NCBI RefSeq assembly: GCF_016093545.1
Contig: NZ_JADKYX010000012.1
Span: 62,001 to 126,000 of the forward strand
Source: Massilia rhizosphaerae
GTDB taxonomy: Bacteria; Pseudomonadota; Gammaproteobacteria; Burkholderiales; Burkholderiaceae_D
Direction of reading: 5' to 3'
Length of the DNA stretch: 64,000 nt
Shown here: positions 9,422-17,343 of the stretch, piece by piece
How positions within the stretch are numbered: the first letter of the stretch is position 1
How the letters are laid out: the number at the start of each line of letters is the position of its first letter
Position numbers and translations under genes: made by a program
The notes under the pieces: generated by a model
The model's input: the letters and a program-made list of their open reading frames with translations, nothing else
Database searches by the model: none
What the model was told of the DNA's origin: nothing

Positions 9422-10411
9422 ATGGACAGTATCGACCTCGAAGTGCTGCACGCCTGCGACCAGTGGCTGCGCGCCGGCTGGCGCTGCGAGTACGTGACGG
9501 TCGTGCGGACGTGGGGATCGAGCCCGCGGCCGGAAGGCGCCACGATGGCGATCCGCGCGGACGGCGTCGTCGTCGGCTCGGTCTCCGGCGGCTGCATCGA
9601 GGACGACCTGATCGCCGCCGTGCGCGAACGCGGCATCGTGCGCACGGCGCCGGAAGTCGTCACCTACGGCATCTCGGCCGACGAGGCGCACCGCTTCGGC
9701 CTGCCCTGCGGCGGCACGATCCAGCTCGTCGTCGAGCCGCTCGGCCCGCACAGCCGCATGGACGAATTGCTGGCCCTCGCCCAGCGCCGCGTGCTGACGC
9801 GGCGCACGCTGGATCTCGCCTCCGGCGCGGTCGAACTGGCGCCGGGCAAGGCCGACGAGCAGCTGCGCATGGACGGCGCCACGCTCGTCACGATCCACGG
9901 CCCGCGCCTGCGCATGCTGATCATCGGCGCCGGCCAGCTGTCGCAATTCCTGGCGCAGATCGCCGTCGGCCTCGAATACCAGGTGACCGTGTGCGACCCG
10001 AGAGAAGAATACCGCGCCAGCTGGAGCCTGACCGGCGTGGACGTCGTGCACGCGATGCCGGACGACGTCGTGCTGGACATGAAGCTGGACAGCCGCAGCG
10101 CCGTCATCGCCCTCACCCACGACCCCAAGCTGGACGACCTCGCGCTGATGGAAGCGCTCAGGACGGACGCCTTCTACGTCGGCGCCATCGGCTCGCGCGC
10201 CAACAACGCGCGGCGGCGCGAGCGCCTGCGCGAATTCGACCTCAGCGAGGCGCACATCGCGAAGCTGCACGGCCCCATCGGCCTGTACATCGGCAGCAAG
10301 ACGCCGTACGAGATCGCCGTCTCCATCCTCGCCGAGCTGACCGCCGTGAAAAACGGCGTGCCGCTGCCGGCGCAGATGTCGGTCGAACACGGCAAGGCCC
10401 TCGCGGCCTAG
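9422..10411 (+). CDS. XdhC/CoxI family molybdenum-cofactor insertion protein
   Basis: The start at 9422 follows AAGGAAAGGCA. The 329-residue product has the XdhC N-terminal domain (WGSSPRPEGATMAIR, VGSVSGGCIEDDLI, LPCGGTIQLVVEPL with the conserved cysteine near residue 96). It also has a C-terminal Rossmann domain (MLIIGAGQLSQFLAQIA, YVGAIGSRANNARR). XdhC proteins bind Mo cofactor, deliver it sulfurated to xanthine dehydrogenase-type enzymes and protect it. No molybdo-hydroxylase gene lies within this window, but molybdate transport genes lie about 5 kb away. The last 4 bp overlap the convergent argO gene. Confidence 0.9.
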   Translation: MDSIDLEVLHACDQWLRAGWRCEYVTVVRTWGSSPRPEGATMAIRADGVVVGSVSGGCIEDDLIAAVRERGIVRTAPEVVTYGISADEAHRFGLPCGGTIQLVVEPLGPHSRMDELLALAQRRVLTRRTLDLASGAVELAPGKADEQLRMDGATLVTIHGPRLRMLIIGAGQLSQFLAQIAVGLEYQVTVCDPREEYRASWSLTGVDVVHAMPDDVVLDMKLDSRSAVIALTHDPKLDDLALMEALRTDAFYVGAIGSRANNARRRERLREFDLSEAHIAKLHGPIGLYIGSKTPYEIAVSILAELTAVKNGVPLPAQMSVEHGKALAA

Positions 10412-11025
10412 CGCTCGAACAGCAGCAGCGCCGCCAGCACGAGCATCGTTGCCCCTGTAAAAGCTTCCACGGCGCGCCAGACGGCAGGCCGCGCCAGCAC
10501 GAACGCGCAGCGGCGCGCGCCCAGTCCCAGCGCGGAAAACCACAAGAGCGACGCCGTCATCGCACCGGCCGCGAACGACACCCGGTGGCCGGCCGCGAGG
10601 CTGCTGCCGACCGCACCCAGGAGCACGACCGTGTCCAGGTAGACGTGCGGATTCAGCAGCGACATCGCCAGCACGATGCCCAGCGCGCGCGCCGCGGTGA
10701 TGGCGGCCTGGCCGGCGCCCGCGTCCGGCGCCGCCGCCCCGCGCCAGCAGCTTGACAGGCAGCGCACGCCGTACCACAGCAGAAAGGCGGCGCCGCCCCA
10801 GCGGGCCGCCAGCAGCAGCGCGGGCGAATGTTCGATCAACGCGCCGAAGCCGGACATGCCCAGCGCGATGAGGACGACGTCAATGAGGATGCAGCAAGCG
10901 ACCGTCAGGACGACGTGACGGCCTGCGACGCCGGTGCGGATCACGTGGGCATTCTGGGCGCCGATCGGCATGATCAGGCTGGCACCCATGCCGAGGCCTT
11001 GCAAAAAAACGGGTTGCGAAAACAT
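10408..11025 (-). CDS. argO: LysE/ArgO family amino-acid exporter
   Basis: The product is 205 residues with six hydrophobic segments. The N-terminal signature GASLIMPIGAQNAHVIRTG is diagnostic of LysE/ArgO basic-amino-acid exporters, and SLLNPHVYLDTVVLLG in the middle is the second family signature. It exports arginine or lysine across the inner membrane by proton exchange. It is divergent from an ArgP-type LysR gene, the classical arrangement in which the regulator bound to arginine or lysine turns on the exporter. Confidence 0.92.
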   Translation of the reverse strand: MFSQPVFLQGLGMGASLIMPIGAQNAHVIRTGVAGRHVVLTVACCILIDVVLIALGMSGFGALIEHSPALLLAARWGGAAFLLWYGVRCLSSCWRGAAAPDAGAGQAAITAARALGIVLAMSLLNPHVYLDTVVLLGAVGSSLAAGHRVSFAAGAMTASLLWFSALGLGARRCAFVLARPAVWRAVEAFTGATMLVLAALLLFER

Positions 11026-11093
11026 GGACGGCTCCTGTTGTTATTGCGTAATTGCGGAGCAGCATGCCTGCCGGACGGCGCTTCATCAATTAT

Positions 11094-11115
11094 ATTAATG
11101 ACTTCTAAAGTTAAT
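11094..11115. promoter_or_regulatory. Candidate ArgP operator between argO and argP
   Basis: ATTAAT, ten bases, then GTTAAT form a near-perfect inverted repeat in an AT-rich island between the divergent argO and argP genes. AT-rich dyads at this position suit a LysR-type regulator. Binding is inferred, not shown. Confidence 0.45.
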
Positions 11116-11131
11116 TAAATTTGGCTAATTA

Positions 11132-12025
11132 ATGACCATCGATCCGCGCCGCAGCGAGGCGTTCGTCGCCGCCGTCGACAGCGGCAGCCTGGAGCAGGCC
11201 GCCGTCCTGCTGAACGTGACGCCGTCCGCCATCTCCCAGCGCATCGCCGCGCTGGAGCACGACCTGGGCACGCCGCTGCTCGTGCGCGCCCGTCCCTGCC
11301 GGCCGACGGCGCCCGGCATGCGGCTGCTGCAATTCCTGCGCCGCCGCGCGCTGCTGGAAGACGAGTTCTTCGCGGAGCAGCAAAGCGATCCCGGCCCCGT
11401 GCGCGTGGCGCTGGCCGTCAACAACGACACCCTCGCCACATGGCTGCTGCCCGTGCTGGCGCCCGTGCTGATCGAGGAAGGCCTGCTCGTGGAATTCGTC
11501 ACGGGCGACCAGCAACACACGTTCGCGCTGCTGGAACAGGGGCTCGCCCTTGCCTGCGTGTCGGGAGAGACGGAGCCGATGCGCGGCTGCACGGTCAGCC
11601 CGCTGGGCGTGATGCGCTACCGCATGGTGGCCGCCCCACAATTCGCCGCGCGCTGGTTCCCCGGCGGGATCACGCGCGAGACCGCGCGGCGCGCGCCAGT
11701 GATGGTCTTCGACCGCAACGACCGGTTGCAGACCGCGTTCCTGCTGCAGCACTTCGGTCTGCCGGAAGGGGCGTATCCGTTTCACTACGTGCCGTCCAGC
11801 GATCCGTACGTGCAGGCGATCCGCCTGGGCCTCGGCTACGGCCTGCTGCCGCTGGAACAGTGCGCGGACATGCTGGCGGCCGGCGCCCTCGTCGACCTGA
11901 CGCCGGACCGGTGCGTCGACGTGGCGCTGTACTGGCACGCCTGGCGCATCCAGCCGCCGCGCCTGGAACGCCTCGGCGCGGCGCTCGTCAAGGGCGCGCG
12001 TTCCGTGCTGCTGCCGCGATCCTGA
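11132..12025 (+). CDS. argP: LysR-type transcriptional regulator ArgP
   Basis: This is a 297-residue LysR regulator. The N-terminal winged helix-turn-helix spans about residues 4-62 (FVAAVDSGSLEQAAVLLNVTPSAISQRIAALE), with the ArgP-like signature LLVRARPCRPTAPGMRLLQFLRR. The remainder is the ligand-binding domain. It senses arginine/lysine and regulates the divergent argO exporter. The ATG is at the divergent promoter with little leader sequence. The family and pairing both fit well. Confidence 0.92.
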   Translation: MTIDPRRSEAFVAAVDSGSLEQAAVLLNVTPSAISQRIAALEHDLGTPLLVRARPCRPTAPGMRLLQFLRRRALLEDEFFAEQQSDPGPVRVALAVNNDTLATWLLPVLAPVLIEEGLLVEFVTGDQQHTFALLEQGLALACVSGETEPMRGCTVSPLGVMRYRMVAAPQFAARWFPGGITRETARRAPVMVFDRNDRLQTAFLLQHFGLPEGAYPFHYVPSSDPYVQAIRLGLGYGLLPLEQCADMLAAGALVDLTPDRCVDVALYWHAWRIQPPRLERLGAALVKGARSVLLPRS

Positions 12026-12188
12026 ACGACGGCGACGGGCACGGATCGGGTGACGGGCGTGGGAAATCTCCCGGAATGAAGGCGCGGCCACGTAAAACTT
12101 TGTTACAGGAAAGTGTCAGCCACCCACGGCAAGCCCGCGTTAATATCATAGGCGCCGGGAAAGGCGCACGATGACCCACGGAGATACC

Positions 12189-12833
12189 ATGAAACGCCTG
12201 CTTGCCGCCGCCGCCGTGCTGGCCACTCTCACCCATGTCGCCTTCGCCGGCGAAGTCACGCTGTTCGCGGACAGCGATTTCAACGGGCAGCGCGTCACCA
12301 TCGACCGCGACGCGCCGAACCTGCGCGACTTCGGCTTCAACGACCGCGCGTCGAGCGTCGTCGTCACGTCCGGCAGGTGGTTGCTGTGCGAGCACGCCAA
12401 CTTCGGCGGTCGCTGCGCGGAGTTCGGTCCGGGCGAATATCGCCAGCTGCCGGGTTTTAACGATGCCGTCTCGTCGGTCCGCCAGATCGGCGGCGGCGGC
12501 CATGGGCGCTGGCGCGACCGCGACCATGACCGGGACGACGACCGGGATCATGATCGCGACGGTTGGCGCGGCGGCGACCGCGGCGGCCCGGACGTCCTGA
12601 TGTTCGCGGGCCCGCGCTTCGAAGGCCAGCAAGTGGAACTGTCGCAGGACGTGCGCTCGCTGAACGACGTCGGCTTCAACGACCGCGCCACCTCGATCGT
12701 CATCCGCGAAGGCCGCTGGGAATTCTGCGAACACGCCGACTTCCGCGGCGAGTGCATCGTCCTGGGCCCGGGCCGCTACGACTTCCTCGACCGCATGAAC
12801 AACCGCATCTCATCGATGCGCCGGCTGCGCTGA
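12189..12833 (+). CDS. Secreted beta/gamma-crystallin domain protein
   Basis: The 214-residue product has a clean signal peptide (KRLLAAAAVLATLTHVAFAG). It is followed by two crystallin modules at about 21-100 and 138-213: VTLFADSDFNGQRVTID with WLLCEHANFGGRCAEFGPGEY, and VLMFAGPRFEGQQVELS with WEFCEHADFRGECIVLGPGRY. The linker at about 104-137 is a very polar Arg/His/Asp-rich stretch. Such domains often bind calcium and stabilise extracellular or envelope proteins. The ATG at 12189 is chosen because it opens the signal peptide. Confidence 0.88.
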   Translation: MKRLLAAAAVLATLTHVAFAGEVTLFADSDFNGQRVTIDRDAPNLRDFGFNDRASSVVVTSGRWLLCEHANFGGRCAEFGPGEYRQLPGFNDAVSSVRQIGGGGHGRWRDRDHDRDDDRDHDRDGWRGGDRGGPDVLMFAGPRFEGQQVELSQDVRSLNDVGFNDRATSIVIREGRWEFCEHADFRGECIVLGPGRYDFLDRMNNRISSMRRLR

Positions 12834-12843
12834 AAATTCGGGG

Positions 12844-14190
12844 TCAGGCTGCGGGCATGGCTTCCAGCTTGCGCGCTGCAGCGAGAAGGCCGCCTAGAAT
12901 CTTGTCTGCGACTTTTTCCGAGAATCCAGCAGGCAGCGAGCCGCGGACCTTTTCCACCACGGCGGGCGTGCGGGCAATGAAATCGAGCAGTAGCGGCTCA
13001 GCATTCGCGCCGTAGCCGACCTCCTTCGCCGTGCTGTTGAAGTGTCGACGCTGGATGCCGTGCGCCAGATAGTGCCGGTTGTTTCCCAGTAGCGCCATCG
13101 CCATTTTGAGCTTACGTTCCGCCCATTGGTTCGGCCCGTTGCCGATGACAGGATAGGCGGACATGACATCATAGATGGGTGTCAGCTTGAAACGCCCCGT
13201 GCCGGCGAGTAGTTGAATGCTGAAGTTTTTGGCGTGGCCATCAGGAGCGCGCAGCATCCAGAAGAGCAGTTGCGAGGCCATGAGCGTATGCATGTCGGCT
13301 TCGGTCTGCTGCGATTGCTGCAACAGGGTGAACATCGCCTTCAAGCCAGGCCCGCCGTCACTTTCATATTTCAGTAATGGCGAGGTTCCAGTTGCCTGAC
13401 AAAAGTCCTCCTGAACGAGCCGCAATAGCCGGTTACCGTTTTTCGATCGCACCCGGTCGAAACGTTCGACGACGAGCACTCGTTGGGAACCAAATGTCGC
13501 AATTTCGGCATTCGCCGTGGGTAGTCCGTATTCCTTGAATAGACGTAGGCAAAGCCACTCGTTATCGACCGAGGTGGTGAAGTCGGCCCTTTTTCCGCCT
13601 GCCAGTCCGATTGGGAGCTTGAAGATGTGCGTTGTCGGCGTAGCGCCACGCGGCTTCATCCACTGGCCATCCCACCACAGAAAGGCGTCTTTCTCTTGCG
13701 CGCCGGCCAGCGAAATTCGGAAGTCGTCGTCGGGGTCTTCCGGAGCACCGTGCCGTTCCGAGTTGACGACTTCAAGCAGGTGCCGCTCGATCGCCTCCTC
13801 ATCGACAGCGATGCCGTCGACCTGTGCATGTCCTTCGGGTTCAACGCCTTCCGGCAGGAGCTGCAAGGCGCCGACGCAATCCCGACCAATGGCCTTCAGA
13901 AGGTCGAATGGTTCAAGAGAACCTGTCTTAAACCGAGCCGCGACACGTTTGAGAATGACGTCGCTGTCCGGCAGTAAGCCCGTGAAATAGTTCGAGACAT
14001 TGACGCCTTTGAGCGGCTCGTTATGAATATTAAACGGTAACGACAGCGAAATCGGGCGTCCGAGTTTTGAGCCGCACCAGGCGTCGTCGTACACCAACTC
14101 CGAGTCTCCGCTCGCCTTGACCGTCCAACGGCCGACGTAATCCCCGTTGGCCCAGAGATGGAGAGTCTGGCTGTGCGAACGACGACCCAC
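12844..14190 (-). CDS. hipA: HipA serine/threonine kinase toxin of a type II TA system
   Basis: The 448-residue product starts at a GTG at 14190, with GGAG 8 nt upstream and 2 nt after the hipB stop; the first residues (GRRSHSQTLHLWANGDYVGRW) are the usual HipA N-terminus. The kinase P-loop FRISLAGAQEK holds Ser160, matching the autophosphorylated serine of HipA. DGHAKNF supplies catalytic Asp317, and IYDVMS supplies metal-binding Asp341. HipA phosphorylates glutamyl-tRNA synthetase, halting translation and inducing persistence. The catalytic residues are intact, so the toxin should be active. Base composition is lower in GC than the flanking genes, suggesting transfer. Confidence 0.93.
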   Translation of the reverse strand: MGRRSHSQTLHLWANGDYVGRWTVKASGDSELVYDDAWCGSKLGRPISLSLPFNIHNEPLKGVNVSNYFTGLLPDSDVILKRVAARFKTGSLEPFDLLKAIGRDCVGALQLLPEGVEPEGHAQVDGIAVDEEAIERHLLEVVNSERHGAPEDPDDDFRISLAGAQEKDAFLWWDGQWMKPRGATPTTHIFKLPIGLAGGKRADFTTSVDNEWLCLRLFKEYGLPTANAEIATFGSQRVLVVERFDRVRSKNGNRLLRLVQEDFCQATGTSPLLKYESDGGPGLKAMFTLLQQSQQTEADMHTLMASQLLFWMLRAPDGHAKNFSIQLLAGTGRFKLTPIYDVMSAYPVIGNGPNQWAERKLKMAMALLGNNRHYLAHGIQRRHFNSTAKEVGYGANAEPLLLDFIARTPAVVEKVRGSLPAGFSEKVADKILGGLLAAARKLEAMPAA

Positions 14191-14192
14191 GA

Positions 14193-14456
14193 TTACCACT
14201 CCGCCGAGCTGCTGTCCGCAGAAGTATCCTTCACGCCCAGGCGCAGCTCCAGCTCGAGTGCCGAACACCAGCTGAGCAGCTGCCTGATGCTGATTTCGTC
14301 GGGGTGTTTCTCCAAATGAGAGATACGATTCTGGCTCAAGCCGACGCGGCTCCCCACTGCGGCTTGCGTTAACTTGTGCCGCTTGCGGGTCGATACGAGC
14401 AGCTGACCGAGCTGTGGCGCGGTGACGAGAAGATGAGCAGTGGGTGCGAAAGGCAT
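14193..14456 (-). CDS. hipB: HipB antitoxin/transcriptional repressor (Xre HTH)
   Basis: This is an 87-residue protein with an Xre-type helix-turn-helix at about 28-65 (HKLTQAAVGSRVGLSQNRISHLE). It lies directly upstream of hipA with a 2-nt gap. HipB neutralises HipA and represses the operon by binding tandem palindromes. Its start lies only 9 bp from the first of four operator-like palindromes, which would allow very tight autoregulation. The C-terminal tail after residue 75 is polar and flexible, as in other antitoxins. Confidence 0.92.
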   Translation of the reverse strand: MPFAPTAHLLVTAPQLGQLLVSTRKRHKLTQAAVGSRVGLSQNRISHLEKHPDEISIRQLLSWCSALELELRLGVKDTSADSSSAEW

Positions 14457-14464
14457 CTTTGAAA

Positions 14465-14559
14465 TACCCGTAATTCAGATAAAAACATTTTAGCTGGAAT
14501 TCGGATAAAGTCAATATATCTGAAGATCGGATAAACAAATTATATCCGAATACAGGATA
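14465..14559 (-). promoter_or_regulatory. hipBA promoter with four palindromic HipB operators at 26-bp intervals
   Basis: Four 17-bp sites share the form TAnCY-N7-RGATA: 14465-14481 (TACCC/AGATA), 14491-14507 (TAGCT/GGATA), 14517-14533 (TATCT/GGATA) and 14543-14559 (TATCC/GGATA). Start-to-start spacing is 26 bp in all three intervals. On the minus strand a sigma-70 promoter reads TTGACT (14514-14509), 16 bp, TAAAAT (14492-14487), and the second operator fills that spacer exactly. The E. coli HipB site is TATCC-N8-GGATA from memory, so this resembles it with one base less. Confidence 0.8.
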
Positions 14560-14648
14560 ATTCGACCGTCGCGTAGTTGAGAGCAAGGTGCGCCGACACC
14601 TCCTCCCAACAGAAAGTGGGATGCCGGGATTTCCTGACAGCCGCGAAA

Positions 14649-15725
14649 TCAAATAAGCAAGGCCACTGCTTTTACTTGAGCCCAGACTTGATGACCTATC
14701 CGAATGTCGAGCGCTTTGCGGGAGCGTTCGGTGATGCGGGCAAGAAGCGGCGTCGTACCAAGGCGAAGCTGCACCAATACCTGAGCTGTACGATCGGTCG
14801 GGACAATGGCTGTGACGGTACCCCGGAAGAGGTTGAGAATGCTGGTTGCCTGGGGCTCCGCGAGCGCAAGGCTGACATCACGAGCATGGATTCGACAACG
14901 TAGCCGATGGCCGACCGGCTCCGGACGTCCGGCAACGTAAATCACGCCGCCGGCAAATTCGAGTCTCGTCAGGTCATCTGCTTCGTGTGCAGCAATCGTC
15001 GTCTCGATGACGACACCGGCATCGTCAGCAAACGCGTGCGGCAGGTCAGCGCGTGCAAGCGTTTCGGTCAGCGGTCCGCTGGCTACGGCCCGACCCGCAT
15101 CAAGGAGCACAAGATGGTCGGCCAGGCGGGCCACTTCGTCCGGGGAGTGGCTGACATAGATGATGGGAATCGAAAGCTCATCGCGCAGCCGCTCCAGGTA
15201 TGGCAGGATTTCCTGCTTGCGCTTAATGTCGAGCGCCGCCAGTGGCTCGTCCATGAGCAGCAGTTGTGGCGCCGTCAAGAGGGCCCGGGCAATCGCCACA
15301 CGTTGGCGTTCACCACCTGAAAGACCTGCCGGCCGACGGTTCAACAGGCCACTGATACCCAACAGTTCGCTTATATCATCCGGTTTGAACTTGCGCGCAG
15401 ACGCGGGAACACGTTTGTACCCGAAGAGGAGATTGCCTTCGACTGTCAGGTGCTCGAACAGGCTTGATTCCTGAAATACATAGCCTAGAGAGCGTTGGTG
15501 GGTTGGCACGAAGATGCCTCCGGCATCGTCCTGCCATACAGTATCTCCAAGCGCAAAATAGCCGCCAGGAGCGCGCTCGAGACCCGCCATCGCTCTAAGA
15601 ACCGTAGTCTTGCCTGACCCTGAGTGACCGAACAATGCGGTGACGCCTCGACTGGGTAATGTGAGGTCTACGTTGAGATGAAACTTAGCGCGGTCGATAC
15701 AAAAGGTTGCGCGAATCTGACTCAT
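14649..15725 (-). CDS. modC: Molybdate ABC transporter ATP-binding protein ModC
   Basis: The protein is 358 residues from the ATG at 15725, which overlaps the modB stop (ATGA). The ABC domain has Walker A GHSGSGKT near residue 33, signature LSGGERQRVAIARAL and Walker B LLLMDEPLAALD. The C-terminal part (about 290-355) is a Mop/TOBE molybdate-binding domain, typical of ModC. It energises molybdate uptake with ModB and ModA. Codon use is distinctly less GC-biased than modA and modE, so modC and modB look to have a different origin from their partners. Confidence 0.92.
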   Translation of the reverse strand: MSQIRATFCIDRAKFHLNVDLTLPSRGVTALFGHSGSGKTTVLRAMAGLERAPGGYFALGDTVWQDDAGGIFVPTHQRSLGYVFQESSLFEHLTVEGNLLFGYKRVPASARKFKPDDISELLGISGLLNRRPAGLSGGERQRVAIARALLTAPQLLLMDEPLAALDIKRKQEILPYLERLRDELSIPIIYVSHSPDEVARLADHLVLLDAGRAVASGPLTETLARADLPHAFADDAGVVIETTIAAHEADDLTRLEFAGGVIYVAGRPEPVGHRLRCRIHARDVSLALAEPQATSILNLFRGTVTAIVPTDRTAQVLVQLRLGTTPLLARITERSRKALDIRIGHQVWAQVKAVALLI

Positions 15726-16402
15726 GCTTCGCGTCCTTTGACTGTTTGAGGCGTAAAGGTATAAAGGGTCAGCAGAATGAGAAAACTGAAGAGCAACATG
15801 CATCCGGCCAACCAGTGAGCTTGTGCGTATTCCAACGCGTCCACATGGTCGTAAATCTGGACTGAAACCACCCGGGTCTTGTCGGGGATATTACCGCCAA
15901 TCATTAGTACAACTCCAAATTCCCCAACGGTATGAGCGAAGGCGAGGATGGCGCCGGTGAGAAATCCCGGCTTGGCGAGCGGTACGACGACCGACCAGAA
16001 GGTTGTCCAAGGGCCGGTTCGAAGGGTCGCAGCGACCTCGAGAGGACGGTCACCGATACCTTCGAAAGCGGTCCGTAACGGTTGCACCATGAACGGAATC
16101 GAGTAGAAGACAGAGGCAATGACCAGCCCAGGAAAGGTGAACGGCAAGTATCCTAGACCCAACGCGTCAGTAAGTTTGCCTGCCGGTCCATTTGGGCCCA
16201 GCAACAGGAGAAGGTAGAACCCCAGTACGGTTGGAGGGAGCACAAGTGGAAGCGCAACGATGGCCCCGAAGACGCCTTTCAATCTCGAGCGTGTCCTGGC
16301 CAACCACCAAGCGATGGGGGTGCCGACAAGCAGAAGTATCACTGTGACAAGACTGGCGAGTTTGAGGGTCAGCCAGATGGCACCGAAGTCACTTGCATCC
16401 AT
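15722..16402 (-). CDS. modB: Molybdate ABC transporter permease ModB
   Basis: The 226-residue inner-membrane permease has five or six hydrophobic helices. Family motifs are ALPLVLPPTVLGFYLL near residue 50 and the ABC-permease EAA-like loop EVAATLRTGPWTTFWSVVVPLAKPG near 125. It forms the molybdate channel with ModC, with which it overlaps by 4 bp. Its base composition is lower in GC than that of modA, which lies 139 bp upstream. That gap holds a short relic resembling an older modB. Confidence 0.93.
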   Translation of the reverse strand: MDASDFGAIWLTLKLASLVTVILLLVGTPIAWWLARTRSRLKGVFGAIVALPLVLPPTVLGFYLLLLLGPNGPAGKLTDALGLGYLPFTFPGLVIASVFYSIPFMVQPLRTAFEGIGDRPLEVAATLRTGPWTTFWSVVVPLAKPGFLTGAILAFAHTVGEFGVVLMIGGNIPDKTRVVSVQIYDHVDALEYAQAHWLAGCMLLFSFLILLTLYTFTPQTVKGREA

Positions 16403-16481
16403 GAGTCGTAAGGTGGGATAAGATCCGGTTTTTCGTCATCTCGAAAAAACAATGACTTAGCTTGTCCATGTCGGCTGATCA

Positions 16482-16540
16482 CGGTGGGGGCAGCACGAGG
16501 GGCAGGGCGGCGACAGCCCCCAGGGTCGGCGGCGTCCAAC
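16482..16540 (-). pseudogene. Short relic of an ancestral high-GC modB gene
   Basis: Just downstream of the modA stop, the minus strand can be read LGAVAALPLVLPP and, after a one-base frame change, TV. This closely parallels the ModB core GAIVALPLVLPPTV in the intact gene 400 bp away. The relic is GC-rich like modA, unlike the present modB. It suggests the original permease gene was replaced or lost. The match is short, so chance cannot be fully excluded. Confidence 0.5.
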
Positions 16541-16541
16541 G

Positions 16542-17282
16542 TCACAGCGCGTAGCCGTACGAGCGGATGATGTCCCTGGCCTTGTCCGACTTGAGGTAGT
16601 CCGCCAGCGCCCTGGCGGCCGGATTGGCGCCGCCCTTGGCGAGGATGACGACGTCCTGGCGGATCGGGCCATGCAGCGTATCCGGCACGATCCAGCCCGA
16701 GCCCGACGTGAACTTGCCGTCGCGGACCACCTGCGACAGCGCGACGAAGCCCAGCGGCGCATTGCCCGTGCTGACGAACTGGTAGGTCTGGGCGATGTTC
16801 TCGCCCTGGACGAGCTTGTCCCGCAGGCGGCCGACCAGGTGCAGCCGGGTCAAGGTCTCGACGGCGGCCGCGCCGTACGGGGCCGTCTTGGGATTGGCGA
16901 TCGCCAGGTGGGCAAAGTCTCTCGTCGCCAGGATGTGGCCCTGGCCGTCGACGTAGCCTGCCTGCGCGGACCACAACACCAGCTTGCCGGTCGCATACGT
17001 AAAACGGGTGCCGGGCACGGTGCGGTGTTCGGCCTCCAGCTTCGCCGGCGTCTTGTCGTCGGCCGCCAGCAGCACCTCGAATGGCGCGCCGTTGACGACC
17101 TGGGCGTAGAACTTGCCGGTGGCGCCGAAGGCCAGCACGGCCTTGTGGCCCGTGTCCTTTTCGAACGCCGCCGCGATCTTTTGCATGGGCGCCGCGAAGT
17201 TGGCGGCCACCGCCACCTGCACGTCGTCGGCCTGGGCGCTGCCCCATGCCACCAGCGCCAACAGGCCGGCAAGATGCTTCAT
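16542..17282 (-). CDS. modA: Molybdate ABC transporter periplasmic binding protein ModA
   Basis: The 246-residue product has a signal peptide (KHLAGLLALVAWGSAQA) followed by DDVQVAVAANFAAPMQKIAAAFEKDTGHKAV, the standard ModA start. GATGKFYAQVVNGAPFEVLLAADD carries the oxyanion-contact region, and the C-terminal LADYLKSDKARDIIRSYGY is also typical. It captures molybdate in the periplasm for ModBC. It is divergent from modE, with a ModE box in between. Its GC-rich codon use matches modE and the chromosome. Confidence 0.93.
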   Translation of the reverse strand: MKHLAGLLALVAWGSAQADDVQVAVAANFAAPMQKIAAAFEKDTGHKAVLAFGATGKFYAQVVNGAPFEVLLAADDKTPAKLEAEHRTVPGTRFTYATGKLVLWSAQAGYVDGQGHILATRDFAHLAIANPKTAPYGAAAVETLTRLHLVGRLRDKLVQGENIAQTYQFVSTGNAPLGFVALSQVVRDGKFTSGSGWIVPDTLHGPIRQDVVILAKGGANPAARALADYLKSDKARDIIRSYGYAL

Positions 17283-17299
17283 GGTCGACTCCTGTCCAT

Positions 17300-17328
17300 A
17301 TCGTTATGTAGTAGAGTATATAACGGAT
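17300..17328. promoter_or_regulatory. ModE-binding site in the modA/modE divergent promoter
   Basis: The dyad ATCGTTATGTA, six bases, TATATAACGGAT closely follows the ModE consensus ATCGCTATATA-N6/7-TATATAACGAT. It sits 18 bp upstream of the modA start codon, so molybdate-bound ModE would repress modA and probably modE itself. Confidence 0.85.
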
Positions 17329-17343
17329 CGAACAGGAGAAACA

